This document shows, in pieces, positions 51,464-59,034 of a stretch of 64,000 nucleotides of DNA (position 1 is its first letter; each line of letters opens with the position of its first letter). Location of the stretch: positions 3,844,001 through 3,908,000 of the forward strand of contig NZ_WOWL01000001.1 of the NCBI RefSeq assembly GCF_009741265.1, given 5' to 3'. A program made the translations under genes and the position numbers. The notes under the pieces were generated by a model. It had not been told where the DNA came from. It was given only the letters and a program-made list of their open reading frames with translations, and made no database searches. The stretch comes from Pseudarthrobacter sp. GA104 (GTDB lineage Bacteria; Actinomycetota; Actinomycetes; Actinomycetales; Micrococcaceae).

Positions 51464-53182
51464 ATGAGTGACGCCCAGATCGCAACCGAGAACAAGCCTG
51501 ACATCAAACCCCGGAGCCGGGTCGTAACGGACGGAATCCACGCGGCGCCCGCCCGCGGCATGTTCCGGGCGGTCGGTATGGGAGATGACGACTTCGCCAA
51601 GCCCCAGGTCGGCGTCGCCAGTTCCTGGAACGAAATCACTCCCTGCAACCTCTCCCTGAACCGGCTTGCGCAAGGCGCCAAGGAAGGCGTCCACGCCGGC
51701 GGCGGGTTCCCCATGCAGTTCGGCACCATTTCGGTTTCCGACGGCATCTCCATGGGCCATGAGGGCATGCACTTCTCCCTGGTGTCACGCGAAGTCATTG
51801 CCGACTCCGTGGAGACCGTTATGCAGGCGGAGCGGATTGACGGTTCGGTCCTGCTGGCCGGCTGCGACAAGTCCCTCCCCGGCATGCTGATGGCAGCTGC
51901 CCGCCTGGACCTGTCCAGCGTCTTCCTTTACGCCGGTTCCATCATGCCGGGCTGGGTCAAGCTTGAGGACGGCTCCGAGAAGGAAGTCACCCTCATCGAT
52001 GCATTCGAGGCCGTTGGTGCCTGCGCCGCGGGCAAGATGAGCATGGAGGACCTGACCCGCATCGAAAAGGCCATCTGCCCCGGCGAAGGTGCCTGCGGCG
52101 GGATGTACACGGCCAACACCATGGCCTGCATCGGCGAGGCCCTGGGCATGTCCCTGCCCGGCTCGGCCGCCCCGCCCTCGGCAGACCGCCGTCGTGATGA
52201 ATTCGCCCGCAAGTCAGGCGAGGCAGTGGTCAACCTGCTCCGCCAGGGCATCACTGCGCGCGACATCATGACCAAGAAAGCGTTCGAGAACGCCATCGCC
52301 GTCACCATGGCCTTCGGCGGCTCCACCAACGCCGTGCTGCACCTCCTGGCGATCGCCCGCGAGGCCGAAGTTGAGCTGACGCTGGATGACTTCAACCGCA
52401 TCGGCGACAAGATCCCCCACCTGGGCGACCTCAAACCGTTCGGCCGCTACGTCATGACCGACGTGGACAGGATCGGCGGCGTGCCGGTGATCATGAAGGC
52501 ACTGCTCGACGCCGGCCTGCTGCACGGCGACTGCCTCACCGTCACCGGCAAGACCGTGGCCGAAAACCTCGACGCCATCAACCCGCCGGATGTGGACGGC
52601 AAGATCCTGCGCGCCCTGGACAACCCCATCCACAAGACCGGCGGCATCACCATCCTGCACGGCTCCATGGCGCCCGAGGGCGCAGTGGTGAAGAGCGCAG
52701 GCTTCGATGCCGATGTCTTTGAAGGCACCGCCCGAGTCTTCGAGCGTGAACAGGGAGCCCTGGACGCCCTGGACAACGGCCGGATCCACGCCGGGGACGT
52801 CGTCGTTATCCGCTACGAAGGCCCCAAGGGCGGTCCGGGCATGCGCGAGATGCTCGCCATCACGGGCGCCATCAAGGGCGCAGGCCTGGGCAAGGACGTC
52901 CTGCTCCTTACCGACGGCCGGTTCTCCGGCGGCACCACAGGCCTGTGCATCGGCCACGTGGCCCCGGAAGCGGTCGACGGCGGCCCCATCGCCTTCGTGA
53001 AGGACGGTGACCGTATCCGCGTGGACATCGCAGCCCGCAGCTTCGACCTGCTGGTCGACGAGGCCGAGCTCGAAGCCCGCAAGGTGGGCTGGGAGCCGCT
53101 CCCGGCCAGGTACACCAAGGGCGTGCTCGCCAAGTACGCCAAGCTGGTGCACAGTGCCAGCACAGGCGCATACTGCGGCTGA
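51464..53182 (+). CDS. ilvD: Dihydroxy-acid dehydratase
   Basis: 572-aa iron-sulfur enzyme for the penultimate step of valine/isoleucine synthesis. Cluster cysteines lie in LAGCDKSLPG and GEGACGGMYTANTM, with an early Asn/Cys segment WNEITPCNL; LTDGRFSGGTTGLCIGHVAPEA is typical. The start at MSDAQIATEN is set by the TAGACT -10. It is separated from ilvB by a 384-bp control region. Confidence 0.97.
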   Translation: MSDAQIATENKPDIKPRSRVVTDGIHAAPARGMFRAVGMGDDDFAKPQVGVASSWNEITPCNLSLNRLAQGAKEGVHAGGGFPMQFGTISVSDGISMGHEGMHFSLVSREVIADSVETVMQAERIDGSVLLAGCDKSLPGMLMAAARLDLSSVFLYAGSIMPGWVKLEDGSEKEVTLIDAFEAVGACAAGKMSMEDLTRIEKAICPGEGACGGMYTANTMACIGEALGMSLPGSAAPPSADRRRDEFARKSGEAVVNLLRQGITARDIMTKKAFENAIAVTMAFGGSTNAVLHLLAIAREAEVELTLDDFNRIGDKIPHLGDLKPFGRYVMTDVDRIGGVPVIMKALLDAGLLHGDCLTVTGKTVAENLDAINPPDVDGKILRALDNPIHKTGGITILHGSMAPEGAVVKSAGFDADVFEGTARVFEREQGALDALDNGRIHAGDVVVIRYEGPKGGPGMREMLAITGAIKGAGLGKDVLLLTDGRFSGGTTGLCIGHVAPEAVDGGPIAFVKDGDRIRVDIAARSFDLLVDEAELEARKVGWEPLPARYTKGVLAKYAKLVHSASTGAYCG

Positions 53183-53188
53183 TGCCTT

Positions 53189-53225
53189 CCCCTTGCATGA
53201 GGCGCTGAGCGCCTCATGCAAGGGG
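53189..53225. terminator. Perfect 17-bp hairpin after ilvD
   Basis: Arms CCCCTTGCATGAGGCGC and GCGCCTCATGCAAGGGG with loop TGA, seven bases after the ilvD stop. No T-run follows, so it may terminate weakly, stabilise the mRNA 3' end, or act otherwise. Confidence 0.6.
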
Positions 53226-53281
53226 CCCCTCGGCATCACCCTTGTTAAGCCCTTCCGGGCCAGGGTGATTGGCTGTAGGTT

Positions 53282-53326
53282 TTGATCCTTCCGCTGGAGG
53301 ATCAATAAGTGGACAATGGGGTCCAC
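53282..53326 (+). other. Two small hairpins upstream of the ilv leader promoter
   Basis: TTGATCCT/AGGATCAA (53282-53305, 8-base loop) and GTGGAC/GTCCAC (53309-53326, 6-base loop). They lie before the -35 at 53351 and may be operator sites for a regulator of ilvBNC. No protein is assigned. Confidence 0.4.
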
Positions 53327-53350
53327 ATGGTGAGATCGTGACACGGCTCG

Positions 53351-53380
53351 TTGACACGCATCTCGCCCAGAGGGAAAACT
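53351..53380 (+). promoter_or_regulatory. Promoter of the ilv leader-ilvBNC operon
   Basis: Consensus -35 TTGACA (53351-53356), 18-bp spacer, weak -10 AAAACT (53375-53380) ending six bases before the leader-peptide ATG. If real, the leader is translated from a leaderless message. Confidence 0.5.
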
Positions 53381-53386
53381 GAACGC

Positions 53387-53455
53387 ATGACTTTCGTTAC
53401 CAGCTGCGCTGTTGCAGAAGCAGTCGTCGTCCTTAGCAAGCGCGTGGCCCACTAG
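53387..53455 (+). CDS. ilvBNC leader peptide (22 aa, Val-rich)
   Basis: ATG at 53387 to TAG at 53453 encodes a 22-residue peptide with six Val and one Leu, including the run VVVL at residues 13-16. It precedes a T-tailed terminator and the ilvB gene. Val/Leu control codons before an attenuator are the known arrangement for ilv operons, including ilvBNC of Corynebacterium. Too short for standard gene calling. Confidence 0.85.
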   Translation: MTFVTSCAVAEAVVVLSKRVAH

Positions 53456-53480
53456 CCCCGGCAACGAACTGTCACGCGCG

Positions 53481-53517
53481 AACCCCTCGAAGAGCCGCCA
53501 GGCTGAGGGGTTTTTTT
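53481..53517 (+). terminator. ilvBNC attenuator terminator
   Basis: Outer stem AACCCCTC/GAGGGGTT enclosing inner stem AGCC/GGCT and a T7 run (53511-53517). Upstream, GCGCGTG at 53440-53446 inside the leader codons can pair with CACGCGC at 53473-53479, a candidate competing stem. It lies 50 bases before ilvB. Confidence 0.85.
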
Positions 53518-53566
53518 ATTTCCCGCAGTTTCCACGAACCACAGATGATCCACAAGGAAGAGTCCG

Positions 53567-55471
53567 ATGAGCAAAGGATCGCCCATCAGCCCCTCGCTGA
53601 TGGCCACCAAGTCCGCCGGAGCCGCCAAGGCTCCGGACCGCGCCGACCGGACGGCTGAGAACGCCGTCGTCGCCGAGCTTGCCGCCGTCTCTCCTGTCCT
53701 TGGGCCGAACAACGTCGTACCCCCGACGGTGATGACCGGCTCGCAAGCAATTGTCCGCTCGCTCGAAGAACTCGGCGTCGACGATATTTTCGGTTTGCCC
53801 GGTGGCGCGATCCTGCCCACCTACGACCCCTTGATGGCCTCCAGCATGAACCACGTGCTGGTCCGTCACGAACAGGGAGCCGGCCACGCCGCGCAAGGCT
53901 ACGCCATGGTGACCGGGCGGGTGGGCGTCTGCATCGCCACCTCGGGCCCGGGCGCCACCAACCTCGTTACCGCCATCATGGATGCCCACATGGACTCCGT
54001 TCCGCTGGTGGCCATCACCGGCCAGGTGTCCAGCGGTGTGATCGGCACCGACGCGTTCCAGGAAGCCGACATCGTGGGCATCACCATGCCCATCACCAAG
54101 CACTCGTTCCTGGTGACCGACCCCAACGACATCCCGCATGTCATGGCGGAAGCGTTCCACCTCGCTTCCACCGGGCGCCCCGGTCCCGTCCTCGTGGACG
54201 TGGCCAAGGACGCCCAGGTAGGCGAGATGACCTTCTCCTGGCCGCCGCGCATCGACCTGCCCGGTTACCGCCCGGTCACCCGAGGGCACAACAAGCAGGT
54301 ACGCGAGGCCGCCAAGCTGATTGCCGCGGCCAGCAAACCCGTGCTGTACGTGGGCGGCGGTGTCATCAAGGCGCACGCATCCGCTGAGCTGCTGGCACTC
54401 GCCGAGGCCACGGGAGCCCCGGTCGTCACCACGCTGATGGCCAAGGGCGCGTTCCCGGACTCACACCCGCAGCACATGGGAATGCCCGGCATGCACGGCA
54501 CCGTTTCGGCGGTGACTGCCTTGCAGCAGTCGGACCTGTTGATCACCCTCGGTGCCCGGTTTGACGACCGCGTCACCGGCGTGCTGAAGACGTTCGCACC
54601 GATGGCCAAGGTCATCCACGCCGACATCGACCCGGCCGAAATCTCCAAGAACCGCACTGCGGATGTGCCGATTGTTGGTTCGGTCAAGGAGATCATTCCG
54701 GAGCTCACCGAAGCCGTCCGCACCCAGTTCGAGGCGTCGGGCACCCCGGACCTCACCACCTGGTGGGCCTTCCTCAACAACCTCAAGGAAACCTACCCGC
54801 TGGGCTGGACCGAGCCGGACGACGGCCTGACCGCCCCGCAGAAGGTCATCGAGCGGATCGGCGCCCTGACCGGTCCGGAAGGCATCTACGTGGCAGGCGT
54901 TGGCCAGCACCAGATGTGGGCAGCTCAGTTCATCAAGTACGAGCGCCCGCATGCGTGGCTCAACTCGGGCGGCGCCGGCACCATGGGCTATGCCGTGCCG
55001 GCTGCGATGGGCGCCAAGGTGGGCGAGCCGGACCGGGTGGTCTGGGCCATCGACGGCGACGGCTGCTTCCAGATGACCAACCAGGAACTGGCCACCTGCG
55101 CCATTAACAAGATCCCCATCAAGGTTGCCGTCATCAACAACTCCTCCCTGGGCATGGTGCGTCAGTGGCAGACCCTCTTCTATGAAGGCCGCTACTCGAA
55201 CACCGACCTGAACACCGGCCACGACACCGTCCGCATCCCGGACTTCGTCAAGCTGGGGGAGGCGTACGGCTGCGCCTCGTTCCGCTGTGAACGCGACGAG
55301 GACATCGACGCCACCATCCAGAAGGCCCTCGAAATCAATGACCGCCCCGTAGTCATCGACTTCGTGGTGAGCCCCAACTCCATGGTGTGGCCGATGGTGC
55401 CCGCCGGCGTGAGCAACGACCAGATCCAGGTTGCCCGCAACATGACCCCGGAATGGGAAGAAGAGGACTGA
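53567..55471 (+). CDS. ilvB: Acetolactate synthase, large (catalytic) subunit
   Basis: 634-aa ThDP enzyme for the first common step of branched-chain amino acid synthesis. Glu in VRHEQGAGHAAQGYA, GDGCFQMTNQELATCAINK (ThDP/Mg site) and SLGMVRQWQTLFYEGRYS are diagnostic. About 45 N-terminal residues precede the core. AAGGAAGAG is the Shine-Dalgarno. ilvN follows after 2 nt. Confidence 0.97.
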   Translation: MSKGSPISPSLMATKSAGAAKAPDRADRTAENAVVAELAAVSPVLGPNNVVPPTVMTGSQAIVRSLEELGVDDIFGLPGGAILPTYDPLMASSMNHVLVRHEQGAGHAAQGYAMVTGRVGVCIATSGPGATNLVTAIMDAHMDSVPLVAITGQVSSGVIGTDAFQEADIVGITMPITKHSFLVTDPNDIPHVMAEAFHLASTGRPGPVLVDVAKDAQVGEMTFSWPPRIDLPGYRPVTRGHNKQVREAAKLIAAASKPVLYVGGGVIKAHASAELLALAEATGAPVVTTLMAKGAFPDSHPQHMGMPGMHGTVSAVTALQQSDLLITLGARFDDRVTGVLKTFAPMAKVIHADIDPAEISKNRTADVPIVGSVKEIIPELTEAVRTQFEASGTPDLTTWWAFLNNLKETYPLGWTEPDDGLTAPQKVIERIGALTGPEGIYVAGVGQHQMWAAQFIKYERPHAWLNSGGAGTMGYAVPAAMGAKVGEPDRVVWAIDGDGCFQMTNQELATCAINKIPIKVAVINNSSLGMVRQWQTLFYEGRYSNTDLNTGHDTVRIPDFVKLGEAYGCASFRCERDEDIDATIQKALEINDRPVVIDFVVSPNSMVWPMVPAGVSNDQIQVARNMTPEWEEED

Positions 55472-55473
55472 CC

Positions 55474-55986
55474 ATGAGCCGCCACACACTTTCCGTCCTG
55501 GTGGAAGACAAGCCGGGCGTCCTGACCCGGGTTGCGAGCCTCTTCGCCCGGCGCGCCTTCAACATCAACTCCCTGGCCGTAGGCCCCACCGAGGTTCCGG
55601 GCATTTCCCGGATGACGGTCGTTGTCGACGCCGACGGCGACCTCATCGAGCAGGTCACCAAGCAGCTCAACAAGCTGATCAACGTCATCAAGATCGTTGA
55701 GCTGACTTCCGAATCTTCCGTACAGCGCGACCACATCCTGGTCAAGGTACGTGCGGATGCCGCAACACGCCTGCAGGTTACCCAGGCCGCAGACCTGTTC
55801 CGTGCCGCCGTCGTCGACGTGTCCACAGACTCGTTGGTGATCGAGGCAACCGGTACCCCGGAGAAGCTCGCAGCGCTGCTTTCAGTGCTGGAGCCCTTCG
55901 GCATCCGCGAAATCGTGCAGTCCGGCACCCTGGCCGTTGGACGGGGATCCCGCTCCATGAGTGACAGGGCGCTGCGCTCCGCTTAG
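55474..55986 (+). CDS. ilvN: Acetolactate synthase, small (regulatory) subunit
   Basis: 170-aa regulatory subunit with N-terminal ACT domain (LSVLVEDKPGVLTRVASLFARR, NINSLAVGPTEVPG) mediating valine feedback inhibition and a C-terminal domain. ATG at 55474 with GAGGAC upstream; the longer frame from 55387 overlaps ilvB and is rejected. Confidence 0.97.
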   Translation: MSRHTLSVLVEDKPGVLTRVASLFARRAFNINSLAVGPTEVPGISRMTVVVDADGDLIEQVTKQLNKLINVIKIVELTSESSVQRDHILVKVRADAATRLQVTQAADLFRAAVVDVSTDSLVIEATGTPEKLAALLSVLEPFGIREIVQSGTLAVGRGSRSMSDRALRSA

Positions 55987-56076
55987 GCCCTCAAGGTCCC
56001 GCGCGGCAGTACGCAACGCCCGTAACCGCACCACGCAAGACACCTATCTACAATCCACTCAAGAGGAGTTACGCAA

Positions 56077-57102
56077 GTGACTGAAATGTTCTACGACGAC
56101 GACGCCGACCTGTCGATTATCCAGGGCCGCAAGGTAGCCATTGTTGGCTACGGTTCCCAGGGCCACGCCCACGCGCTTAACCTGCGCGATTCCGGCGTCG
56201 AGGTTGTCATCGCCCTGAAGGACGGCTCCAAGTCCGCACCCAAGGCCGAGGACGCAGGCTTCACGGTCAAGAACGTTGCCGACGCCGCCGAATGGGCCGA
56301 CGTCATCATGATCCTGGCGCCGGACCAGCACCAGCGCTCGATCTACAACGACTCCATCAAGGACAAGCTGAAGCCCGGCAAGGCCCTTGCCTTCGCCCAC
56401 GGTTTCAACATCCGCTTCGGCTACATCCAGGCTCCGGAGGGCGTTGACGTCATCCTCGTCGCCCCGAAGGCTCCGGGCCACACCGTGCGCCGCGAATTCG
56501 AAGCCGGCCGCGGCATCCCGGACATCATCGCCGTCGAACAGGACGCCACCGGTTCCGCCTGGGAGCTGGCCAAGTCCTACGCCAAGGCCATCGGCGGCAC
56601 CCGCGCCGGCGTCATCAAGACCACCTTCACCGAAGAAACCGAAACGGACCTCTTCGGCGAGCAGGCCGTCCTGTGCGGCGGCGTGTCCCAGCTGGTCCAG
56701 TACGGCTTCGAAACCCTGACCGAAGCCGGCTACCAGCCGCAGATCGCCTACTTCGAGGTTCTCCACGAGCTCAAGCTCATCGTCGACCTCATGTGGGAAG
56801 GCGGCATTGCCAAGCAGCGCTGGAGCGTTTCGGACACCGCTGAGTACGGCGACTACGTCTCCGGTCCCCGCGTCATCACCCCGGAGGTGAAGGAAAACAT
56901 GAAGGCCGTCCTGGCCGACATCCAGTCCGGCGCCTTCGCCAAGCGTTTCATCGAGGACCAGGACAACGGCGGCGTCGAATTCAAGGCCCTGCGTGCCAAG
57001 GCTGAGCAGCACCCCATCGAGGCTGTTGGCCGCGAACTGCGCTCCCTCTTCGCCTGGCAGCAGCAGGACGTGGACTACGTCGAAGGTTCCGCAGCCCGCT
57101 AA
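56077..57102 (+). CDS. ilvC: Ketol-acid reductoisomerase (NADP+)
   Basis: 341-aa class I enzyme. GYGSQGHAHALNLRDSGV is the dinucleotide-binding region; the Mg-binding acidic residues lie in ETDLFGEQAVLCGG and FEVLHELKLIVDLM. GTG start with AAGAGGAG upstream, 90 nt after ilvN in the same operon. Confidence 0.97.
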   Translation: MTEMFYDDDADLSIIQGRKVAIVGYGSQGHAHALNLRDSGVEVVIALKDGSKSAPKAEDAGFTVKNVADAAEWADVIMILAPDQHQRSIYNDSIKDKLKPGKALAFAHGFNIRFGYIQAPEGVDVILVAPKAPGHTVRREFEAGRGIPDIIAVEQDATGSAWELAKSYAKAIGGTRAGVIKTTFTEETETDLFGEQAVLCGGVSQLVQYGFETLTEAGYQPQIAYFEVLHELKLIVDLMWEGGIAKQRWSVSDTAEYGDYVSGPRVITPEVKENMKAVLADIQSGAFAKRFIEDQDNGGVEFKALRAKAEQHPIEAVGRELRSLFAWQQQDVDYVEGSAAR

Positions 57103-57138
57103 GGCTGGCCCAACGTGCCGTTATAAAGTCAGACTGTG

Positions 57139-57176
57139 AGGCCGGGTTCACACTTAACAATGTGAGCCCGGCCTTT
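57139..57176 (+). terminator. Terminator after ilvC
   Basis: Arms AGGCCGGGTTCACA and TGTGAGCCCGGCCT (one G-T pair), 8-base loop, then a short TTT. Confidence 0.8.
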
Positions 57177-57228
57177 CCGTCGGCCTAGACTATTTTTATC
57201 CCCCGGACTGCAACGCAGAGGATCAGCC

Positions 57229-58818
57229 GTGTCAAAACCCGTAGTACTGCTCGCCGAAGAACTTTCCCCCGCTACCGTCGAGGCCCTGGGCCCGGACTTC
57301 GAGATCCGCCAGACCGACGGCGCCGACCGTTCCCAGCTGCTCTCCGCCATTGGCGACGTTGACGCGATCCTGGTCCGCTCGGCAACGCAGGTGGACGCCG
57401 AGGCGATCGCCGCTGCGAAGAACCTCAAGGTCATCGCCCGTGCGGGCGTAGGCCTGGACAACGTGGACATCAAGGCAGCCACGCAGGCCGGTGTCATGGT
57501 GGTGAACGCGCCCACCTCCAACATCGTCTCGGCAGCTGAACTCACGGTGGGACACATCCTCAGCCTGGCCCGCCACATCCCGCAGGCCAGCGCCGCCCTC
57601 AAGGACGGGGAGTGGAAGCGCTCCAAGTACACGGGCATCGAACTCTTCGAAAAGAAGATCGGCATCATCGGCCTCGGCAGGATCGGCGCCCTCGTCGCTG
57701 CCCGCCTGAAGGGCTTTGACACCAAGATCCTCGCCTACGATCCGTACATCACCTCAGCCCGTGCGGCACAGCTCGGCGTCCAGCTGGTGACCCTGGATGA
57801 GCTCCTGGCCCAGGCGGACTTCATCACCATCCACATGCCCAAGACGCCGGAGACGGTGGGCATGCTGGGCGCGGACGCCTTCAAGAAGATGAAGAGCACC
57901 GCCTACGTTGTCAACGTGGCCCGCGGCGGACTGGTGGACGAGGAAGCACTCTTTACGGCCCTGCAGGACGGCGAAATCGCCGGCGCCGGCGTGGACGTCT
58001 TCTCCAAGGAGCCGAGCACCGACCTGCCGTTCTTCAAGCTGGACAACGTGGTGGTCACCCCGCACCTCGGGGCCTCCACCGACGAAGCCCAGGAAAAGGC
58101 CGGTGTTTCGGTCGCCAAGTCGGTCCGCCTCGCCCTCGCCGGTGAACTGGTGCCCGACGCCGTGAACGTGGCCGGCGGCGTCATCGCCCCCGACGTCCGC
58201 CCCGGCATCCCGCTGATCGAGAAGCTGGGCCGGATCTTCACAGCCCTGACCCATGCCTCCCTGACCCAGTTCGACGTTGAGGTTGCCGGCGAGATTTCAT
58301 CCCTCGATGTCAAGGTCCTGGAGCTGGCCGCCCTCAAGGGCATCTTCGCCGACGTCGTGACCGAGCAGGTCTCCTATGTCAACGCGCCGGTCATCGCCGA
58401 GCAGCGGGGCATCAACGTCCGCCTGATCACCACCCCGGAAACCGAGTCCTACCGGAACGTCCTGACCCTCCGCGGCGCCCTCAGCGACGGCAGCCAGATC
58501 TCGGTGGCCGGTACCCTGACCGGACCCAAGCAGATCCAGAAGCTGGTGGGCATCAACGGGTTCGAGGTGGAAATCCCGATCAGCGAACACCTGGTGGTAG
58601 TGGCCTACACCGACCGCCCGGGCGTGATCGGAACGATCGGCCATATCCTGGGCATGAACAACATCAACATCGCCGGCATGCAGGTTGCGCGCTCTGACGA
58701 GGGCGGCCAGGTGCTCGCGCTCCTGACCATCGACAGCTCGGTGCCGCAGCAGGTCCTCGACGCCATCAAGGCCGGCATCGGCGCCGAAATGGTACGTGAA
58801 GTGGACCTGGAGGACTAG
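57229..58818 (+). CDS. serA: D-3-phosphoglycerate dehydrogenase
   Basis: 529-aa long-form enzyme starting serine synthesis. GIIGLGRIGALVAARLKGFD binds NAD; the catalytic Arg/Glu/His lie in NVARGGLVDEEAL, the DVFSKEP region and VTPHLGASTDEAQ. An intervening ASB domain and a C-terminal ACT domain (VAYTDRPGVIGTIGHILGMNN) allow serine feedback. GTG start with AGAGGA upstream; TAGACT near 57185 is a promoter -10 candidate. Confidence 0.97.
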   Translation: MSKPVVLLAEELSPATVEALGPDFEIRQTDGADRSQLLSAIGDVDAILVRSATQVDAEAIAAAKNLKVIARAGVGLDNVDIKAATQAGVMVVNAPTSNIVSAAELTVGHILSLARHIPQASAALKDGEWKRSKYTGIELFEKKIGIIGLGRIGALVAARLKGFDTKILAYDPYITSARAAQLGVQLVTLDELLAQADFITIHMPKTPETVGMLGADAFKKMKSTAYVVNVARGGLVDEEALFTALQDGEIAGAGVDVFSKEPSTDLPFFKLDNVVVTPHLGASTDEAQEKAGVSVAKSVRLALAGELVPDAVNVAGGVIAPDVRPGIPLIEKLGRIFTALTHASLTQFDVEVAGEISSLDVKVLELAALKGIFADVVTEQVSYVNAPVIAEQRGINVRLITTPETESYRNVLTLRGALSDGSQISVAGTLTGPKQIQKLVGINGFEVEIPISEHLVVVAYTDRPGVIGTIGHILGMNNINIAGMQVARSDEGGQVLALLTIDSSVPQQVLDAIKAGIGAEMVREVDLED

Positions 58819-58898
58819 TCCACGGCAGCGAAACGCCGTACCCGCCGGACCCGCTTCGGCGAGTCCCCGCAAGGCCACGTATGATTGGCCGGTCTGCT

Positions 58899-58926
58899 TA
58901 CAATGGCTTGGTCCTGATTCAGGACC
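58899..58926. promoter_or_regulatory. Promoter and overlapping palindrome of the FtsX-like ABC exporter operon
   Basis: -10 TACAAT (58899-58904) followed at 58910-58926 by the perfect palindrome GGTCCTGA-T-TCAGGACC, which would cover the transcription start. An operator is inferred; no regulator gene adjoins. Confidence 0.5.
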
Positions 58927-59034
58927 GGGGCCGGCAGGCCGGCCAATTACCTTTTGCACATCAGTCCGTAATAGTCCATGTCCGCCCCGCGCGGACTCGA
59001 ATGTGCGCACGCATTCCAGGTTTCAGGGAGTTCC

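Noticed and set aside
53387..53455. Dismissing the 22-codon frame as noise
   Set aside because: The VVVL run, the adjacent T-tailed terminator and the position before ilvB make a leader peptide far more likely, so it was kept.
52214..53464. 416-aa minus-strand open frame across the ilvD 3' end
   Set aside because: Antisense to ilvD, running into the leader region; no recognisable domain and no start signal.
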